Shown piece by piece: positions 15,264-23,188 of a DNA stretch of 40,807 nt. The DNA comes from Streptomyces malaysiensis subsp. samsunensis (GTDB lineage Bacteria > Actinomycetota > Actinomycetes > Streptomycetales > Streptomycetaceae). The DNA lies in NCBI RefSeq assembly GCF_024519315.1, contig NZ_JANIIC010000076.1, forward strand, positions 1 through 40,807, read 5' to 3'. The notes beneath the pieces were generated by a model, which had not been told where the DNA came from, ran no database searches, and saw nothing but the letters and a program-made list of their open reading frames with translations. The position numbers and the translations under genes were made by a program. How positions within the stretch are numbered: position 1 is the first letter of the stretch; each line of letters starts with the position of its first letter.

Positions 15264-16379
15264 CTAGTGCACCATGCAGATCGGCGCGGCCGCGGTGTCC
15301 GGAGAGCCGCCGCCGGCCGCATAGCCGAAGGTCGTGGACGCCCCGGTGGCCAGTGAACCGTTCCAGTCGGCATTGGTGACCGACGCCGATGAACCGGTGG
15401 CGGTCAGCTTGCCGTTCCAGACGCTGTCGATGCGCTGCCCGGACGGCACCGTCCAGTCGACCATCCACGAGGAGATGGGCGTGGCACCGGAGTTGGTGAC
15501 CGTCACCTCGGCCTGGTAGCCGCCGTTCCAGGTGCTGGTCACCTTCTGGGTGGCGGAGCAGGCGGCCGTCGGGGGGTTGCCCGGCGGGTCCGTGGGGTTG
15601 CCGCCACCGCCGCCGCTGGTGGCGCCCGGGACCGTCACCTCACCGTTGCCGCCGTCGAAGACCACGTCGGAGCAGCTGTAGAAGGTCTCCTGGCTGTCCG
15701 AGCGCGTCCACACGGTGTAGATGATGTGGCGCCCGCTCTTGCCGGAGGGCAGATTGGCCGTCCAGGTGTACTTGCCGTCGACCGTGCCGACCTGGCCGGA
15801 CAGCGGCGGGTCCGTCACCGTGTTGAACGGCTGGTCCTCCAGGTCGTTCCAGGTGAGCGGCTTGGTCGGGTCGATCGGGGCCTTGGTGACGTAGCTGCGG
15901 AACGACCCCGGGTGCGCGGCCCAGGCGTTGTACGAGAACTGCATCGACTTCCCGGCCGTCAGATGGGTCACCGGCCAGTCGTTGCTGCCCAGGTCGAAAC
16001 CGGAGAAGTCATAGACGGTGGCCGCGCCGCTGCACAGCTTGCCGTCCGGGATGAACCCCTTGGTGCGGCCCCCGCCGTCCGAGCGGAGCACCGCGAACCA
16101 GTTGTAGAAGGGCGTCGCCCCGCTCTTGTCGAACGCGGCCTTGCACGCCGGGTTGGTCGGCTTGACCTCACCGGTCGAGGACATGCTGTATTTCCAGCAG
16201 AGGTAGGTGCGGCTGCCCGGCGCCATCGGGGCGCCGTGTGCCGAAGCGTTGCCTCCGGAGAAGAAGACAAGGCCCAGGGCGGGCAGCACCGAGAGCAGGA
16301 CCAGCAGTACGGACCGGCGCGCGCTGAAGCGGCCCGGTGGGCGTGTGGACATGGCGATGGTCAGTGATCGTCGAGGCAT
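15264..16379 (-). CDS. Secreted AA10 lytic polysaccharide monooxygenase with CBM2
   Basis: 371 residues from the ATG at 16379 (AAGGGA upstream); an internal ATG at 16352 has no ribosome site. A signal peptide with a basic N-terminus and hydrophobic core is cleaved after NASA, exposing His48 (mature His1; HGAPMAPGSRTYLCW). Together with the His of NAWAAHPGSF (mature 109) it forms the copper histidine brace. The axial Phe is in SCSDVVFDGGNGEV (mature 194). A Gly/Pro/Asn linker (SGGGGGNPTDPPGNPP) leads to a C-terminal CBM2 (TSTWNGGYQAEVTVTNSG, WMVDWTVPSGQ, WNGSLATGASTTFGY). CBM2 and the upstream CebR operator point to cellulose as substrate. C1 or C4 regioselectivity cannot be decided here. The mature protein acts outside the cell. 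Confidence 0.94.
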   Translation of the reverse strand: MPRRSLTIAMSTRPPGRFSARRSVLLVLLSVLPALGLVFFSGGNASAHGAPMAPGSRTYLCWKYSMSSTGEVKPTNPACKAAFDKSGATPFYNWFAVLRSDGGGRTKGFIPDGKLCSGAATVYDFSGFDLGSNDWPVTHLTAGKSMQFSYNAWAAHPGSFRSYVTKAPIDPTKPLTWNDLEDQPFNTVTDPPLSGQVGTVDGKYTWTANLPSGKSGRHIIYTVWTRSDSQETFYSCSDVVFDGGNGEVTVPGATSGGGGGNPTDPPGNPPTAACSATQKVTSTWNGGYQAEVTVTNSGATPISSWMVDWTVPSGQRIDSVWNGKLTATGSSASVTNADWNGSLATGASTTFGYAAGGGSPDTAAAPICMVH

Positions 16380-16425
16380 TGCGCGTGCTTTCCCTTCGAC
16401 GTGAACGGGTCAGGAACCGTCGGTG

Positions 16426-16439
16426 TGGGAGCGCTCCCA
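16426..16439. promoter_or_regulatory. CebR operator
   Basis: TGGGAGCGCTCCCA is a perfect 14-bp palindrome, identical to the established binding site of the cellobiose/cellotriose-responsive repressor CebR. It lies 47 bp upstream of the LPMO start codon and about 10 bp downstream of the predicted -10 box. Bound repressor would block transcription start. Confidence 0.95.
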
Positions 16440-16450
16440 ATTTCTTGGTG

Positions 16451-16479
16451 AACGTAGCGCGCCCCCGCGCACCTGTAAA
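16451..16479 (-). promoter_or_regulatory. Predicted promoter of the LPMO gene
   Basis: On the minus strand, TTTACA (16474-16479), a 17-bp spacer and TACGTT (16451-16456) lie just upstream of the CebR operator. The spacing puts the transcription start at or beside the operator, consistent with repression. Confidence 0.45.
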
Positions 16480-16570
16480 TGCTTCAGGACGTGAAGACGG
16501 CGGACTTTCTGGTGGGCCGTCAGGCAGGGAGGCGGACGGGCCGTTCAGCTGGGTCCTGTGGACCCACCCG

Positions 16571-19366
16571 TCAGATCCGGACCAGCAGCGCCACCGGAAG
16601 CCGGGACAGCAACTCCTCCAGCGGCACGGCCCCCTCGGCCGTCCGCCCGGTCAGCAGATCCCGCCAGCGGCCCGGTGGCAGCGGCAGCCGGGTGGTGCCC
16701 CAGCCGCCCGCCTCCGCCAGCCGCCGCGACAGCCGGGTGACGACGGCGACCGCCCCGCGCTCGCCCACGGCGGTCCCGGGGCCGTCCACGCTTGTGCGGA
16801 CGGAGGCGCCCGTCTGCTCGGAGGCCCCTGTCTGTACGGGGGTTTCCGTCCGTTCGGAAGTCCCCGTCCGTACGAAGGCCGTACAGTGCGCCGCCGTCGG
16901 CCCCTCGGCGGTCAGCGGCGCATAGCCGCTTCCCGGGCCGAACCATCCCGGGTGCTCCCGGCGCAGCCGCAGCGCGGCCCTGGTCAGCAGCAGCTTCTCG
17001 GCGGAGAGGCTGTGAGCCTCGGGCTTGCGACCGAGCTCGGGCGGTCGGCGGTTGTCCGGGTCGACCAGGGCCGGGTAGATGTGTTCGGTGCCCATGTAGA
17101 GGTCGGGGACGCCCGGCATGGTGAGCTGGAGCAGAGCGGCGCCGAGCGCGTTGGCCCGCGCCGGTCCGTCGAGTTCGGCGCCGATCGCGGTCCACACCGA
17201 CGGGTCGGCCGCGCACGGCCCGGCCTCCAGGAAGGCGGTCACCTCGGCCTCATACGCGGCGTTCCGCTCCGTCCACGTCGTCCGCAGCCCCGCCTCGCGC
17301 ACCGCCTTGAGCACGGCCGGGACCAGCCGTTCGGCGTCCCCGTGGCCCAGTGCCAGCGCGGTCTGCCAGGCCGTCCAGGCCAGATGGGGATCGGGGGCGG
17401 GAGCCGAGCGGGTCAGCTCCGCCACCGTCCGCCCCCACCAGGCCGGGCATTCGGTGAGCGCCGCGAGCCGGGCCCGCGCGTCCGCGCTGCGCTTGGTGTC
17501 ATGCGTGGACAGCACCGTGCCGGTGGCGGGCCAGTCCCGTGAGCGCCGGGCGGCGAACGCGTGGAACTCCTCGGGGGACACGGCCGGCCGCCCCGGATCG
17601 CCGCCCACCTCGGCGGCCGACAGCAGCGGGGCGTAGCGGTAGAAGGCGGTGTCCTCGACCGACTTGGCGCGCAGCGCGGCCGCCGTCTGGGCGAAGCGGG
17701 CGCAGAAGTCGCGGTGGTCCGGACCGTCCCCGAGCCCGCCCAGCGCCGCGTCCCGCACGACATGCACCACCTGGGCCTCCTGCTCCACCGTGAACGCCTC
17801 CCGGGCGTCCGCCGCCGCCGAACGCAGCATCATCGCGTCGGCGCCGGTCGCGGACGGCCCGCCCAGGGAGGCGTGAGGCCCGCCCACGGAGGTGGACGGA
17901 CGGTAGATCGAGGCGAACGGCCTGCCCACCGAGGCGTACGGACGGTAGACCGGCAGCCGCACCAGCAGCTCGCGGATCGCCGTACGCAGCGCCCAGGGCG
18001 CGTGGTCGCGCAGCCGGGGGTCGGCCGCGCAGATCCGGGAGGCGGTGCGGGTCAGACGTGCCACCTCGGCGGCCAGTTCATGCGTGACCACCTCATGGGC
18101 GGCGCGGCGGACCGTCGCGGCCCAGTCGCCGCCGAGGTCGGCCGGGGGAGCGGCGAAGGCGCGGTAGAGGGCGGTCAGTTTCTTTAGACCGTCCGGATCG
18201 ACGAAGAGCCCGTCGATGTGGTGCAGCGCGTCATAGCCGGTGGTCCCGGCGACCGGCCAGGTGTCGGGGAGCCGCTCGTCCCGAGCGAGGATCTTCTCGA
18301 CCACCGTCCACCGCCCGCCGCCGCCTTCCGGCGTGATCCGTTGCCCGCCGCCTTCGGGGGCGGTCCACCGACCGTTGCCGCCTTCCGACGCGGCCCCATG
18401 GTCGTCCCCGTCTTGCGGCGCGATCTCCCGGCCGCCGTTGGCTTCTGGCGCGGTCCCTCCGCCACCGCCTTCCGGCGTGATCCGTTGCCCGCCGCCTTCG
18501 GGGGCGGTCCACCGACCGTTGCCGCCTTCCGACGCGGCCCCATGGTCGTCCCCACCTGCCCCCGCCTGCCCCGTCGCCGCCCGTACCGCCCGGTCCAGCC
18601 GCCGCAGATACCCCTCCGGGTCGGCGAGGCCGTCCGGGTGGTCGATCCGCAGCCCGTCCACGACCCCGTCCCGCATCAGCCTCAGCAGCGTGGCGTGGGT
18701 GGCGTCGAAGACCTCCGGATCCTCCACCCGCACCGCGATCAGCTCGGAGATGGTGAAGAAGCGCCGGTAGTTGAGTTCGGTGCGGGCCAGCCGCCACCAG
18801 CAGAGCCGGTACCACTGGGCGTCCAGCAGCCCGGCGAGCGGCAGCCCCTCGGTGCCGGGCCGCAGCGGGAAGGCATGGTCGTAGTAGCGCAGCGTGCCGT
18901 CCTCGACCCGCAGCCGCTCCCACTCCTCGCCCAGCGGACCGCCGAGCACCGGCAGCAGCACCTTGCCGCCCTGCGCCTGCCAGTCGATGTCGAACCACCG
19001 CGCGTACGGCGACTCCGGGCCCTCCCGCAGCACCTCCCACAGCGGGGCGTTGAGCCGTTCGGGGGCGGGGGCGGCCATATGGTTCGGCACGATGTCGACG
19101 ATCAGCCCGAGGCCGTGCGCCCGCGCCGTACGGGCGAGGGAGCGCAGCCCCTGCTCACCGCCCAGTTCGGCCCGGACGGCGCGGTGGTCCACCACGTCAT
19201 AGCCGTGGGTGGAGCCGGGCACCGCCTCCAGTACGGGGGACAGATGCAGATGGGAGACGCCGAGCGAGGCCAGATACGGCACCGCTCGCTCCGCCGCCGC
19301 GAAGGGGAAGGCGGGCTGGAGCTGGAGGCGGTAGGTGGCGGTGGGCGTGCCGGGGTCAGCCGTCAT
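16571..19366 (-). CDS. treY: Malto-oligosyltrehalose synthase
   Basis: 931 residues from the ATG at 19366 (MTADPGTPTATYRLQL), with a GTG at 19384 as alternative. TreY, a GH13 intramolecular transglucosylase, converts the reducing-end alpha-1,4 bond of maltodextrin to the alpha,alpha-1,1 bond of trehalose. Seen: HLHLSPVLEAVPGSTHGYDV, DIVPNHMAAP, catalytic Asp in GLRIDHPDG (about 235-245), acid/base Glu in RWTVVEKIL, then VAGTTGYD, LSTHDTKRS and MPGVPDLYMGTE. It is 100-200 residues longer than most TreY proteins. The excess comes from three repetitive inserts: a duplicated Gly-rich linker between the nucleophile and the acid/base (about 272-349), a Pro/Tyr/Ser repeat (DNA about 17,858-17,950) and a Thr/Glu/Ser repeat near the C-terminus (DNA about 16,785-16,890). 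Confidence 0.93.
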   Translation of the reverse strand: MTADPGTPTATYRLQLQPAFPFAAAERAVPYLASLGVSHLHLSPVLEAVPGSTHGYDVVDHRAVRAELGGEQGLRSLARTARAHGLGLIVDIVPNHMAAPAPERLNAPLWEVLREGPESPYARWFDIDWQAQGGKVLLPVLGGPLGEEWERLRVEDGTLRYYDHAFPLRPGTEGLPLAGLLDAQWYRLCWWRLARTELNYRRFFTISELIAVRVEDPEVFDATHATLLRLMRDGVVDGLRIDHPDGLADPEGYLRRLDRAVRAATGQAGAGGDDHGAASEGGNGRWTAPEGGGQRITPEGGGGGTAPEANGGREIAPQDGDDHGAASEGGNGRWTAPEGGGQRITPEGGGGRWTVVEKILARDERLPDTWPVAGTTGYDALHHIDGLFVDPDGLKKLTALYRAFAAPPADLGGDWAATVRRAAHEVVTHELAAEVARLTRTASRICAADPRLRDHAPWALRTAIRELLVRLPVYRPYASVGRPFASIYRPSTSVGGPHASLGGPSATGADAMMLRSAAADAREAFTVEQEAQVVHVVRDAALGGLGDGPDHRDFCARFAQTAAALRAKSVEDTAFYRYAPLLSAAEVGGDPGRPAVSPEEFHAFAARRSRDWPATGTVLSTHDTKRSADARARLAALTECPAWWGRTVAELTRSAPAPDPHLAWTAWQTALALGHGDAERLVPAVLKAVREAGLRTTWTERNAAYEAEVTAFLEAGPCAADPSVWTAIGAELDGPARANALGAALLQLTMPGVPDLYMGTEHIYPALVDPDNRRPPELGRKPEAHSLSAEKLLLTRAALRLRREHPGWFGPGSGYAPLTAEGPTAAHCTAFVRTGTSERTETPVQTGASEQTGASVRTSVDGPGTAVGERGAVAVVTRLSRRLAEAGGWGTTRLPLPPGRWRDLLTGRTAEGAVPLEELLSRLPVALLVRI
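18321..18553. repeat. In-frame 89-bp direct duplication inside treY
   Basis: Bases 18321-18409 are repeated at 18465-18553 with an offset of 144 bp (48 codons), so the frame is kept. Both copies encode the linker beginning DDHGAASEGG and ending ITPEGGGG; the DNA between them encodes a related but diverged TAPEANGG/REIAPQDG segment. The repeats appear recent because I find no differences within the 89 bp. Confidence 0.95.
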
Positions 19367-19756
19367 ATGAACGTACGTACCCACCCGGCGCGCCCCACCA
19401 GAGCCTCACCCACCCGAACGGATGGCGACGCGCGCGTGTTGTCCGGCGGATCGGGCCGCCTGCGGCGGGCTGTTCCCCGCCCCTTCCCGACACCTGACGA
19501 TATGCGGCTCCGCCGCGTGGGGGCTCTGCCCCGGACCCCGGCCGCCTCGCAGACGGCGCAGACGGCGCAGACGGCGCGAACGCCGCAGGCGGGGCGGTCG
19601 GCGCGGTCGGCGCCCTGGCCGGTGAGCTGATCGCGGCGACGGTCGGCTCACCGGCCCCGGGTTCCAGGGGGCGGAACCCCTGCCACGCGTAACCCCCGCC
19701 ACGCGGCAGTTACGACGGAGCCGCAGGAGAAGCAACCGGTACTCCCAGCGGAGCGC
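19367..19756. other. Gene-free spacer between glgX and treY
   Basis: About 390 bp without a credible gene. It contains three perfect copies of GCAGACGGC (19549-19575), two of GGTCGGCGC just after, and a GGCTCCGCCGCGTGGGGGCTC-like stem-loop of the kind common between Streptomyces genes (about 19,503-19,535). No convincing promoter for treY is visible. Confidence 0.6.
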
Positions 19757-21904
19757 TCAGGCCGGTCGCTGCAACACCATCAGGCTGCGGTCCACCAGGG
19801 TCAGCCGGTCGCCCGCCGCGACTTTCGCGCCGCTACCCGGCGGCACGCCCTCCTCCGGGACCGCCGTGTCCACGATGACCTGCCACTGCTTGCCGTGGTC
19901 GATGGGCACGACGAAGTCCAGCGGTTCGTGGTGCGCGTTGAACAGCAGCAGAAACGAGTCATCGCTGATCCGCTCACCGCGCACCCCCGGTTCGGAGATC
20001 GCGCTGCCGTTGAGGAAGACCGCGAGGGACTTGGCGTGCGCCGCCTGCCAGTCGCGCGGGATCATCTCCTCTCCCTCATGGGTGAACCAGGCGATGTCCG
20101 ACAGCTCGTCATGGGTGCCCTCCACCGGTCGCCCGTGGAAGAAGCGGCGGCGCCGGAAGACCGGATGGTCGCGGCGCAGCCACACCAGGGAGCGGGTGAA
20201 GCGCAGCAGCTCCAGCGCCGAGCGGTCCTCCCGCTCGCCGTCCTGCCCCTTGGCGTGGTCCGGCCAGCGCACCCAGGACACCTCGCTGTCCTGGCAGTAC
20301 GCGTTGTTGTTGCCGCCCTGGGTGCGCCCGAACTCATCGCCGTGGCTGAGCATCGGCACGCCCTGGGAGAGCATCAGGGTCGCGATGAAGTTGCGCATCT
20401 GGCGCTCGCGCAGCGCCCGTACCGCCGGATCGTCGGTCTCGCCCTCGACCCCGCAGTTCCAGGACCGGTTGTAGCTCTCGCCGTCCTGGTTGGACTCGCC
20501 GTTGGCCTCGTTGTGCTTCTCGTCGTAGCTCACCAGGTCGCGCAGGGTGAAACCGTCGTGGCAGGTGACGAAGTTGACCGAGGCCAGCGGGCGGCGGCCG
20601 TCGCCCTGGTAGAGGTCGGATGAGCCGGTCAGCCGGGAGGCGAATTCGGCCAGCGTCCTCGGCTCCCCGCGCCACAGATCCCGCACGGTGTCCCGGAACT
20701 TGCCGTTCCATTCGGTCCACAGGGGCGGGAAGTTGCCGACCTGGTAGCCGCCCTCGCCGACGTCCCAGGGCTCGGCGATCAGCTTCACCTGGCTCACCAC
20801 CGGATCCTGCTGGACCAGGTCGAAGAACGAGGACAGCCGGTCCACCTCGTGGAACTGCCGGGCCAGCGTCGCCGCCAGATCGAAGCGGAAGCCGTCCACA
20901 TGCATCTCGGTCACCCAGTAGCGCAGCGAGTCCATGATCAGCTGGAGCACGTGCGGGGAGCGCATCAGCAGGGAGTTCCCGGTGCCGGTGGTGTCCATGT
21001 AGTACCGGCGGTCCTCGGTCAGCCGGTAGTACGAGGCGTTGTCCAGGCCCCGGAAGGAGAGCGTGGGGCCCAGGTGGTTGCCCTCGGCCGTGTGGTTGTA
21101 GACCACATCCAGGATGACCTCGATACCCGCCTGGTGCAGCGCCCGGACGGCCGATTTGAACTCCAGCACCTGCTGGCCCCGGTCGCCCCAGGAGGCGTAG
21201 GCGTTGTGCGGGGCGAAGAAGCCGATGGTGTTGTAGCCCCAGTAGTTGGCCAGCCCCGCGTCGGCCAGCCGGTGGTCGTGGACGAACTGGTGGACGGGCA
21301 TCAGCTCCAGCGTGGTGACGCCCAGCTCCGTCAGATGTTCGATGATCGCCGGGTGGGCGAGCGCCGCGTACGTCCCGCGCAGCTCCTCCGGCAGCCGGGG
21401 ATGGCGCATGGTCAGCCCCTTGACATGCGCCTCGTAGATGACCGTGCGGTGGTAGTCGGTGCGCGGCGGGCGGTCGTCGCCCCAGTCGAAGTACGGATTG
21501 ACCACGACCGACGCCATGGTGTGCGGGGCGGAGTCGAGGTCATTGCGCTTGTCGGGGCGCCCGAAGTGGTAGCCGTAGACCTCTTCGCCCCAGTTGATCC
21601 GCCCGCTGATCGCCTTGGCGTAGGGATCCAGCAACAGCTTGGCGGAATTGCAGCGGTGGCCGAGCTCCGGTTCGTACGGGCCATGGGCCCGGAAGCCGTA
21701 GCGCTGCCCCGGCATGACCCCCGGCAGATAGGCGTGGCGTACGAACGCGTCGGACTCCCGCAGCTCGACCGCCGTCTCCGAGCCGTCGTCGTGCAGGAGG
21801 CACAGCTCGATGCGGACGGCGGCCTCGGAGAACACCGCGAAGTTGGTTCCGGCGCCGTCGTAGGTGGCGCCAAGGGGGTAAGCCTGTCCCGGCCAGACCT
21901 GCAT
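19757..21904 (-). CDS. glgX: Glycogen debranching enzyme GlgX/TreX
   Basis: 715 residues from the ATG at 21904 (MQVWPGQAYPLGATYDGAGT); the frame is open upstream to 21988 but that part is not family-like. It hydrolyses alpha-1,6 branches of glycogen or limit dextrin, supplying linear maltodextrin to TreY. An N-terminal CBM48-like domain (1-110) precedes the GH13 barrel: DVVYNHTAEGN, FRFDLAATLARQ (nucleophile Asp), LIAEPWDVGEGGYQVGNFPP (acid/base Glu) and NFVTCHDGFTL. Length and architecture are typical. It is upstream of treY on the same strand, separated by about 390 bp. Confidence 0.96.
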   Translation of the reverse strand: MQVWPGQAYPLGATYDGAGTNFAVFSEAAVRIELCLLHDDGSETAVELRESDAFVRHAYLPGVMPGQRYGFRAHGPYEPELGHRCNSAKLLLDPYAKAISGRINWGEEVYGYHFGRPDKRNDLDSAPHTMASVVVNPYFDWGDDRPPRTDYHRTVIYEAHVKGLTMRHPRLPEELRGTYAALAHPAIIEHLTELGVTTLELMPVHQFVHDHRLADAGLANYWGYNTIGFFAPHNAYASWGDRGQQVLEFKSAVRALHQAGIEVILDVVYNHTAEGNHLGPTLSFRGLDNASYYRLTEDRRYYMDTTGTGNSLLMRSPHVLQLIMDSLRYWVTEMHVDGFRFDLAATLARQFHEVDRLSSFFDLVQQDPVVSQVKLIAEPWDVGEGGYQVGNFPPLWTEWNGKFRDTVRDLWRGEPRTLAEFASRLTGSSDLYQGDGRRPLASVNFVTCHDGFTLRDLVSYDEKHNEANGESNQDGESYNRSWNCGVEGETDDPAVRALRERQMRNFIATLMLSQGVPMLSHGDEFGRTQGGNNNAYCQDSEVSWVRWPDHAKGQDGEREDRSALELLRFTRSLVWLRRDHPVFRRRRFFHGRPVEGTHDELSDIAWFTHEGEEMIPRDWQAAHAKSLAVFLNGSAISEPGVRGERISDDSFLLLFNAHHEPLDFVVPIDHGKQWQVIVDTAVPEEGVPPGSGAKVAAGDRLTLVDRSLMVLQRPA

Positions 21905-22124
21905 ACGTCGACTCTTCCACTTCTTCTCCGGGGGCCGCGAGCACCCCGGGCACCGGACGGAACTGACCGACCCTGCATCCTTTCCCAACTGACCGGAGCC
22001 ATCCGCTCTTTCGATAGAACTTCCTCAAAAGGGAGGCAACCTACGGCCATATCGGTTCGTCCTACCGGGTGACCCGAGGCATACGCGTATCCCGCTATGC
22101 GATCCGATATGACGACAGGGGGGA

Positions 22125-22949
22125 ATGGGGGAGGATGTGCGCAAGATGATGCACCACCGCCACCTGGGCAAGGTGGTGGCGGGCGCGGCCGTGGCGGCCA
22201 CCGCGACGGCGGTCTTGATCGGGGTGACGCTCCCGGGGAGCGCGTCCGGCGAGGAGAGCTCGGGCGGGGGACCCCAGAGCTCATCGGCGGAGCAGGGCCA
22301 GGCGGCGGCCCGGCAGCTGCCCGGTGTGGTGGAGGACGCGCCCGAGCAGGGCCGGACCGGCACCGGCCGCGATCCGCTGACCGACGATGAGATCAAGCGC
22401 GCCCAGACGCTCGCGGCCGGCCGCGACTTCCGCGCGAGCAGTGAGGACGTCAAGGGCGCCAAGGGCCCCGAGCGGCTCTCCACCGACCTCGCGGAGCTGG
22501 GCCCCGACGAGGTGGGGGCCGCCGAGGCGCCGCGCCGCGCCGAGGTGACGTACTACGACTACAAGGACGACACCTACGTCACCAAGACGGTCGACCTCGG
22601 CAGCGGCAAGGTCACCGGCACCGACACCCAGCACGGGGTGCAGCCGCCGCCCGGCCATGACGAGGTGATGGAGGCCGCGCGGCTGCTGATGGCCGACAAG
22701 CTGGGCGAGGGGCTGAAGAAGGACTTCAAGGACGCCACCGGCAAGGCGCTGACCCGTCCGGACCAGCTGACCGTCACCGGCTTCGTCTACCGCGCGGGCG
22801 AGGGCAGCAACCCCGGTCCGGCCTCGGTCGGGGACTGCGGTGAGCACCGCTGCGTACGGCTGTTCACCCGGGTGGTCAACGGCCCCTGGATCGACACCCG
22901 CCAGATGGTGATCGACCTCAGCGCCCACAAGATCGCCAAACTGAGCTAA
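22125..22949 (+). CDS. Secreted copper amine oxidase N2/N3-like subunit
   Basis: 274 residues from the ATG at 22125; the ATG at 22146 is an alternative with better spacing from GGGGAGG. A signal peptide (basic KMMHHRHLGK, then VVAGAAVAATATAVLIGVTL) precedes a Ser/Gly/Gln linker. The segment RDPLTDDEIKRAQTLAAG resembles the start of the N2 domain of copper amine oxidases. A strand pair TYYDYKDD/KTVDLGSGKVTG, then HGVQPPPGHDEVMEAARLLM, matches the N2-to-N3 pattern. A C-terminal DCGEHRCVRLFTRVVNG region has one possible disulfide. There is no catalytic or copper motif, so it would need the next gene product. The 239-bp gap downstream holds a 28-bp repeat twice. Confidence 0.7.
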   Translation: MGEDVRKMMHHRHLGKVVAGAAVAATATAVLIGVTLPGSASGEESSGGGPQSSSAEQGQAAARQLPGVVEDAPEQGRTGTGRDPLTDDEIKRAQTLAAGRDFRASSEDVKGAKGPERLSTDLAELGPDEVGAAEAPRRAEVTYYDYKDDTYVTKTVDLGSGKVTGTDTQHGVQPPPGHDEVMEAARLLMADKLGEGLKKDFKDATGKALTRPDQLTVTGFVYRAGEGSNPGPASVGDCGEHRCVRLFTRVVNGPWIDTRQMVIDLSAHKIAKLS

Positions 22950-22997
22950 GGCTCCCCTTTTTTCGGGGCTCGGTTCGCCTCCGGGGCGCCTTGGTCT

Positions 22998-23137
22998 CCC
23001 CCAGCTACCGCTGGGAGGTGCCCCCTGTCGACGGTCGACGTGCTCGGTCGCTCGTTCCTCGCTCCCTGCGCGCGACTCCCTTTCGACAGCGACGCGCCCC
23101 TTCGGCTCGCCCCCAGCTACCGCTGGGAGGTACCCCC
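22998..23137. repeat. Pair of 28-bp stem-loop repeats
   Basis: A 28-bp sequence containing CCCAGCTACCGCTGGG (6-bp stem, TACC loop) occurs at 22998-23025 and 23110-23137 with one mismatch. It lies between the two amine-oxidase-like genes. Sequences of this type are scattered in Streptomyces genomes. The 84 bp between the copies contain no gene. Confidence 0.85.
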
Positions 23138-23188
23138 GGCCGGAAGACCCAAGCTCCCCCCTCGACGCTTCACTACAGGAGTCTCCCC

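Noticed and set aside
22950..22985. Terminator with a T run after the amine oxidase N-subunit gene
   Set aside because: The CCCC/GGGG stem is only 4 bp and the T run lies in the loop, so it is too weak to annotate.
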